Assembly (NCBI GenBank): GCA_019911985.1
Contig: JAIOJO010000417.1
Coordinates: forward strand, 1-9,300
Source: Sulfuricellaceae bacterium
Lineage (GTDB): Bacteria; Pseudomonadota; Gammaproteobacteria; Burkholderiales; UBA9220
DNA: 9,300 bases
Direction of reading: 5' to 3'
Shown: positions 7,419-9,300 of the stretch, piece after piece
Numbering within the stretch: the first letter of the stretch is position 1
Layout: each line of letters opens with the position of its first letter
Made by a program: the position numbers and the translations under genes
The notes under the pieces: model-generated
What the model saw: the letters and a program-made list of their open reading frames with translations, nothing else
Databases searched by the model: none
What the model was told of the DNA's origin: nothing

Positions 7419-9300
7419 GTGCGCAGATCAATCGCTACTTGCCTTGCCCTTGCCCTGACAGCGGCCTCCCCGGCTGTTTTAGCGATCGGGATGGGAAAAA
7501 TGACCGTGCTGTCGCCCTTGGGCGAGACGCTGAATGCCGAAATCGAATTGCAGGACATCGGATCGCTGGACATGTCCGCGCTGAAAGCCGCCGTGGCTCC
7601 GCTTTCCGCGTTTCAACAGACGAATCTCGAGCTTTCCCCGGCGCTGCGCACGGTGCAGTTGCACGTGGAGCAGAAAAACGGCAAAGCCTTTATTAAGCTG
7701 AGTTCGACCTTGCCCATTAACGCGCCTTTTCTCGATATGCTGGTGCAGTTGGAATGGCCGGCTGGCCGCCTGGTGCGCGAATACACGCTGCTTCTCGACC
7801 CTCCCGGATACCCTAAAGCGGACGACGTAACGCCGGTAAAATTGCCGACCATAGCGGACCGCCTGGTTGCGGAAACGGCGCCCGAGCCGCTTGCGCAAAC
7901 CGCCGAGAACAAGGCGGCCGAGCCTGGCGAAGTCGCGGCGAAGCCCGAAGCCCCCGCGCAGCCTGAAGTTCCAGCCAAACCCTCGGTTCCCGCCAAGCTG
8001 AAAGAAGCGCCCGTCGCGACTAAACCCGCGCCGGCTTCTAAACCGGCTGCCGCTACGATCAAGGTGAAGCACGGCGATACTCTTTACGGCCTGGCCGGCC
8101 AAGCCAAAACGGACGAGGTGAGCCTGGAGGAGATGCTGGTTGCGCTTTACCAGGCCAACAAGCAGGCCTTCGCCGGCAATAATATGAACCGGCTGGTTGC
8201 CGGGAAAATCCTGACGGTGCCGCCTGCCGCCACGGCGGCGGCTATCGGCCAGACGGCGGCTTCCCACGAGATTCGCGCGCATGTCGCGGAATGGAATGCC
8301 TACCGCCAGAAGCTTGCGGCGGCGGCTGCCGAATCCAAGGCGGGGCAAATGTCTCCCGCACAAAAAACCGTGAGCGGCAAAATCACGACAGCGACCGATG
8401 TCGCTGCTCCAGCGGCGGCCAAGGACGTGCTGAAGCTCTCCAAGAGCGCGGCTGGCAAGGCTGACGGCGGGTACGGGCTGCAGGAAAAGATTCAGGCCCT
8501 GCAGGAAGATGCTGTAGCTCATGAAAAAACAATCAAGGAAGCGAACGCGCGCATCGCCGAACTGGAAAAATCCATCCAGGACATGCAGCGCCTGCTGGAA
8601 ATCAAGAATAAAAACCTTGCCGCCTTAGCCCAGAAACCGGCCGCGGCCCCGCCAGCTAAGCCCGCGAGCGAAGTGAAAGCGAGTGAGCCGGCGCCGAAGC
8701 CGCAAGCGCTAGAACCCGCCAAGCCCAAGCTTGACACCGGCAAGCCGAAGCCTGAGGCCGCGAAGGCCAAGCCGGTGCCGAAACAGGAACAGCCGGAGTT
8801 GATCGACGTGCTGATGGGAACCCCGGCCTACCTGGGCGGGGCCGCTGCCGCTATCCTTCTACTGATCGTCGGCTTATTGGCGGGCCTGAGAAAATTGCGC
8901 GCGAAGCGCGCGGCGCATGCCGCAAGCGGGCCTGATACGGGCGAAATCGGCGCTACGGGCGGCCTGAGCACGGGGGGCGTGGTGAGCACCGATACCTCGT
9001 TCCTGACGGATTTCAGCCGTGCCGGTTTGGGAACAATAGACACCAACGAAGTCGATCCGATTGCCGAGGCGGAGGTTTATTTGGCTTATGGCCGCGATGG
9101 CCAAGCCGAGGACATCCTCAAGGAAGCGCGCGTTAAGGAACCTCAGCGTTACGAAATTCATCAGAAGCTGCTGGAAATTTATGCCGCGCGCAAGAGCGCC
9201 AAGGAGTTCGAGGCGATTGCCAGCGAGCTTTATCCTGCGCTGGAGGGGCAGCGTAGCCCCATGTGGAGCAAGGTGGCCAAGATGGGCCGCGATATCGACC
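7419..9300 (+). CDS. fimV: FimV, LysM-containing type IV pilus hub protein, C-terminus cut by window edge
   Basis: Inner-membrane, peptidoglycan-binding protein which in Pseudomonas is needed for type IV pilus secretin assembly, polar localisation and twitching. The 627 residues present show: signal peptide 1-22 (cleavage after VLA); the conserved FimV N-terminal domain about 23-150 (MTVLSPLGETLNAEIEL, LVREYTLLLDPPGY); an Ala/Pro/Lys-rich linker about 160-212; LysM about 214-266 (IKVKHGDTLYGLA to GKILTVP); a coiled coil about 354-406 (IAELEKSIQDMQRLLEIKNK); a second Lys/Pro/Ala linker; TM about 472-490 (LGGAAAAILLLIVGLLAGL); and the cytoplasmic start with a TPR-like stretch about 546-627 (AEAEVYLAYGRDGQAEDILKEA). 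FimV proteins usually continue for several hundred more residues, with a conserved C-terminal domain, so the rest lies beyond the edge. The N-terminal wording looks betaproteobacterial, which is a weak hint. Placement right after pilR supports a role in type IV pili. Confidence 0.93.
   Translation, partial: MRRSIATCLALALTAASPAVLAIGMGKMTVLSPLGETLNAEIELQDIGSLDMSALKAAVAPLSAFQQTNLELSPALRTVQLHVEQKNGKAFIKLSSTLPINAPFLDMLVQLEWPAGRLVREYTLLLDPPGYPKADDVTPVKLPTIADRLVAETAPEPLAQTAENKAAEPGEVAAKPEAPAQPEVPAKPSVPAKLKEAPVATKPAPASKPAAATIKVKHGDTLYGLAGQAKTDEVSLEEMLVALYQANKQAFAGNNMNRLVAGKILTVPPAATAAAIGQTAASHEIRAHVAEWNAYRQKLAAAAAESKAGQMSPAQKTVSGKITTATDVAAPAAAKDVLKLSKSAAGKADGGYGLQEKIQALQEDAVAHEKTIKEANARIAELEKSIQDMQRLLEIKNKNLAALAQKPAAAPPAKPASEVKASEPAPKPQALEPAKPKLDTGKPKPEAAKAKPVPKQEQPELIDVLMGTPAYLGGAAAAILLLIVGLLAGLRKLRAKRAAHAASGPDTGEIGATGGLSTGGVVSTDTSFLTDFSRAGLGTIDTNEVDPIAEAEVYLAYGRDGQAEDILKEARVKEPQRYEIHQKLLEIYAARKSAKEFEAIASELYPALEGQRSPMWSKVAKMGRDID

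Noticed and set aside
7479..8522. A 347-residue open frame antisense to fimV
   Set aside because: It lies fully within fimV, has an Arg/Gly/Phe-rich low-complexity translation mirroring the Ala/Lys/Pro linkers, and shows no recognisable domain.

Overview
The window reads as a chromosomal segment of a GC-rich proteobacterium, roughly 55-60% GC by eye. The gene set (PilS/PilR, FimV, a PP0621-family small protein, a periplasmic DsbG) and the style of the proteins point to a Beta- or Gammaproteobacterium with type IV pili. I lean towards Beta from the FimV N-terminus, with low confidence. No RNA gene, CRISPR array, transposase or phage gene is visible.

Layout: the left quarter (1-2365, minus strand) is a large membrane-bound hybrid sensor histidine kinase (two TM segments, PAS, HisKA, HATPase, REC, start of a second REC). 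It is complete at its N-terminus and cut by the left window edge. A gene-free stretch of about 660 bases follows. It holds a long imperfect hairpin next to a perfect TATAAT, a 339-bp MITE-like element bounded by perfect 23-bp terminal inverted repeats, and a nested inverted repeat in the leader of the next gene. The rest is on the plus strand: a DsbG-like periplasmic disulfide isomerase/reductase, a small membrane-anchored CxxC protein of the PP0621 family, pilS, pilR (overlapping the end of pilS), a 206-bp intergenic region with several dyads, and fimV, which runs off the right edge.

How they work together: PilS is the polytopic sensor kinase and PilR the sigma-54-dependent response regulator that classically control pilin transcription. 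FimV is an inner-membrane, peptidoglycan-binding hub protein that supports type IV pilus assembly and twitching in Pseudomonas. Finding them side by side suggests a type IV pilus regulation/assembly locus, although no structural pilus gene is in the window. DsbG and the PP0621 protein lie upstream in the same direction with short gaps and could be co-transcribed with pilSR. The divergent hybrid kinase has no evident link to the pilus genes.

I see no clearly new multi-gene system. The features most worth a second look are the MITE-like element, the structured leaders, and the pilSR-fimV linkage.
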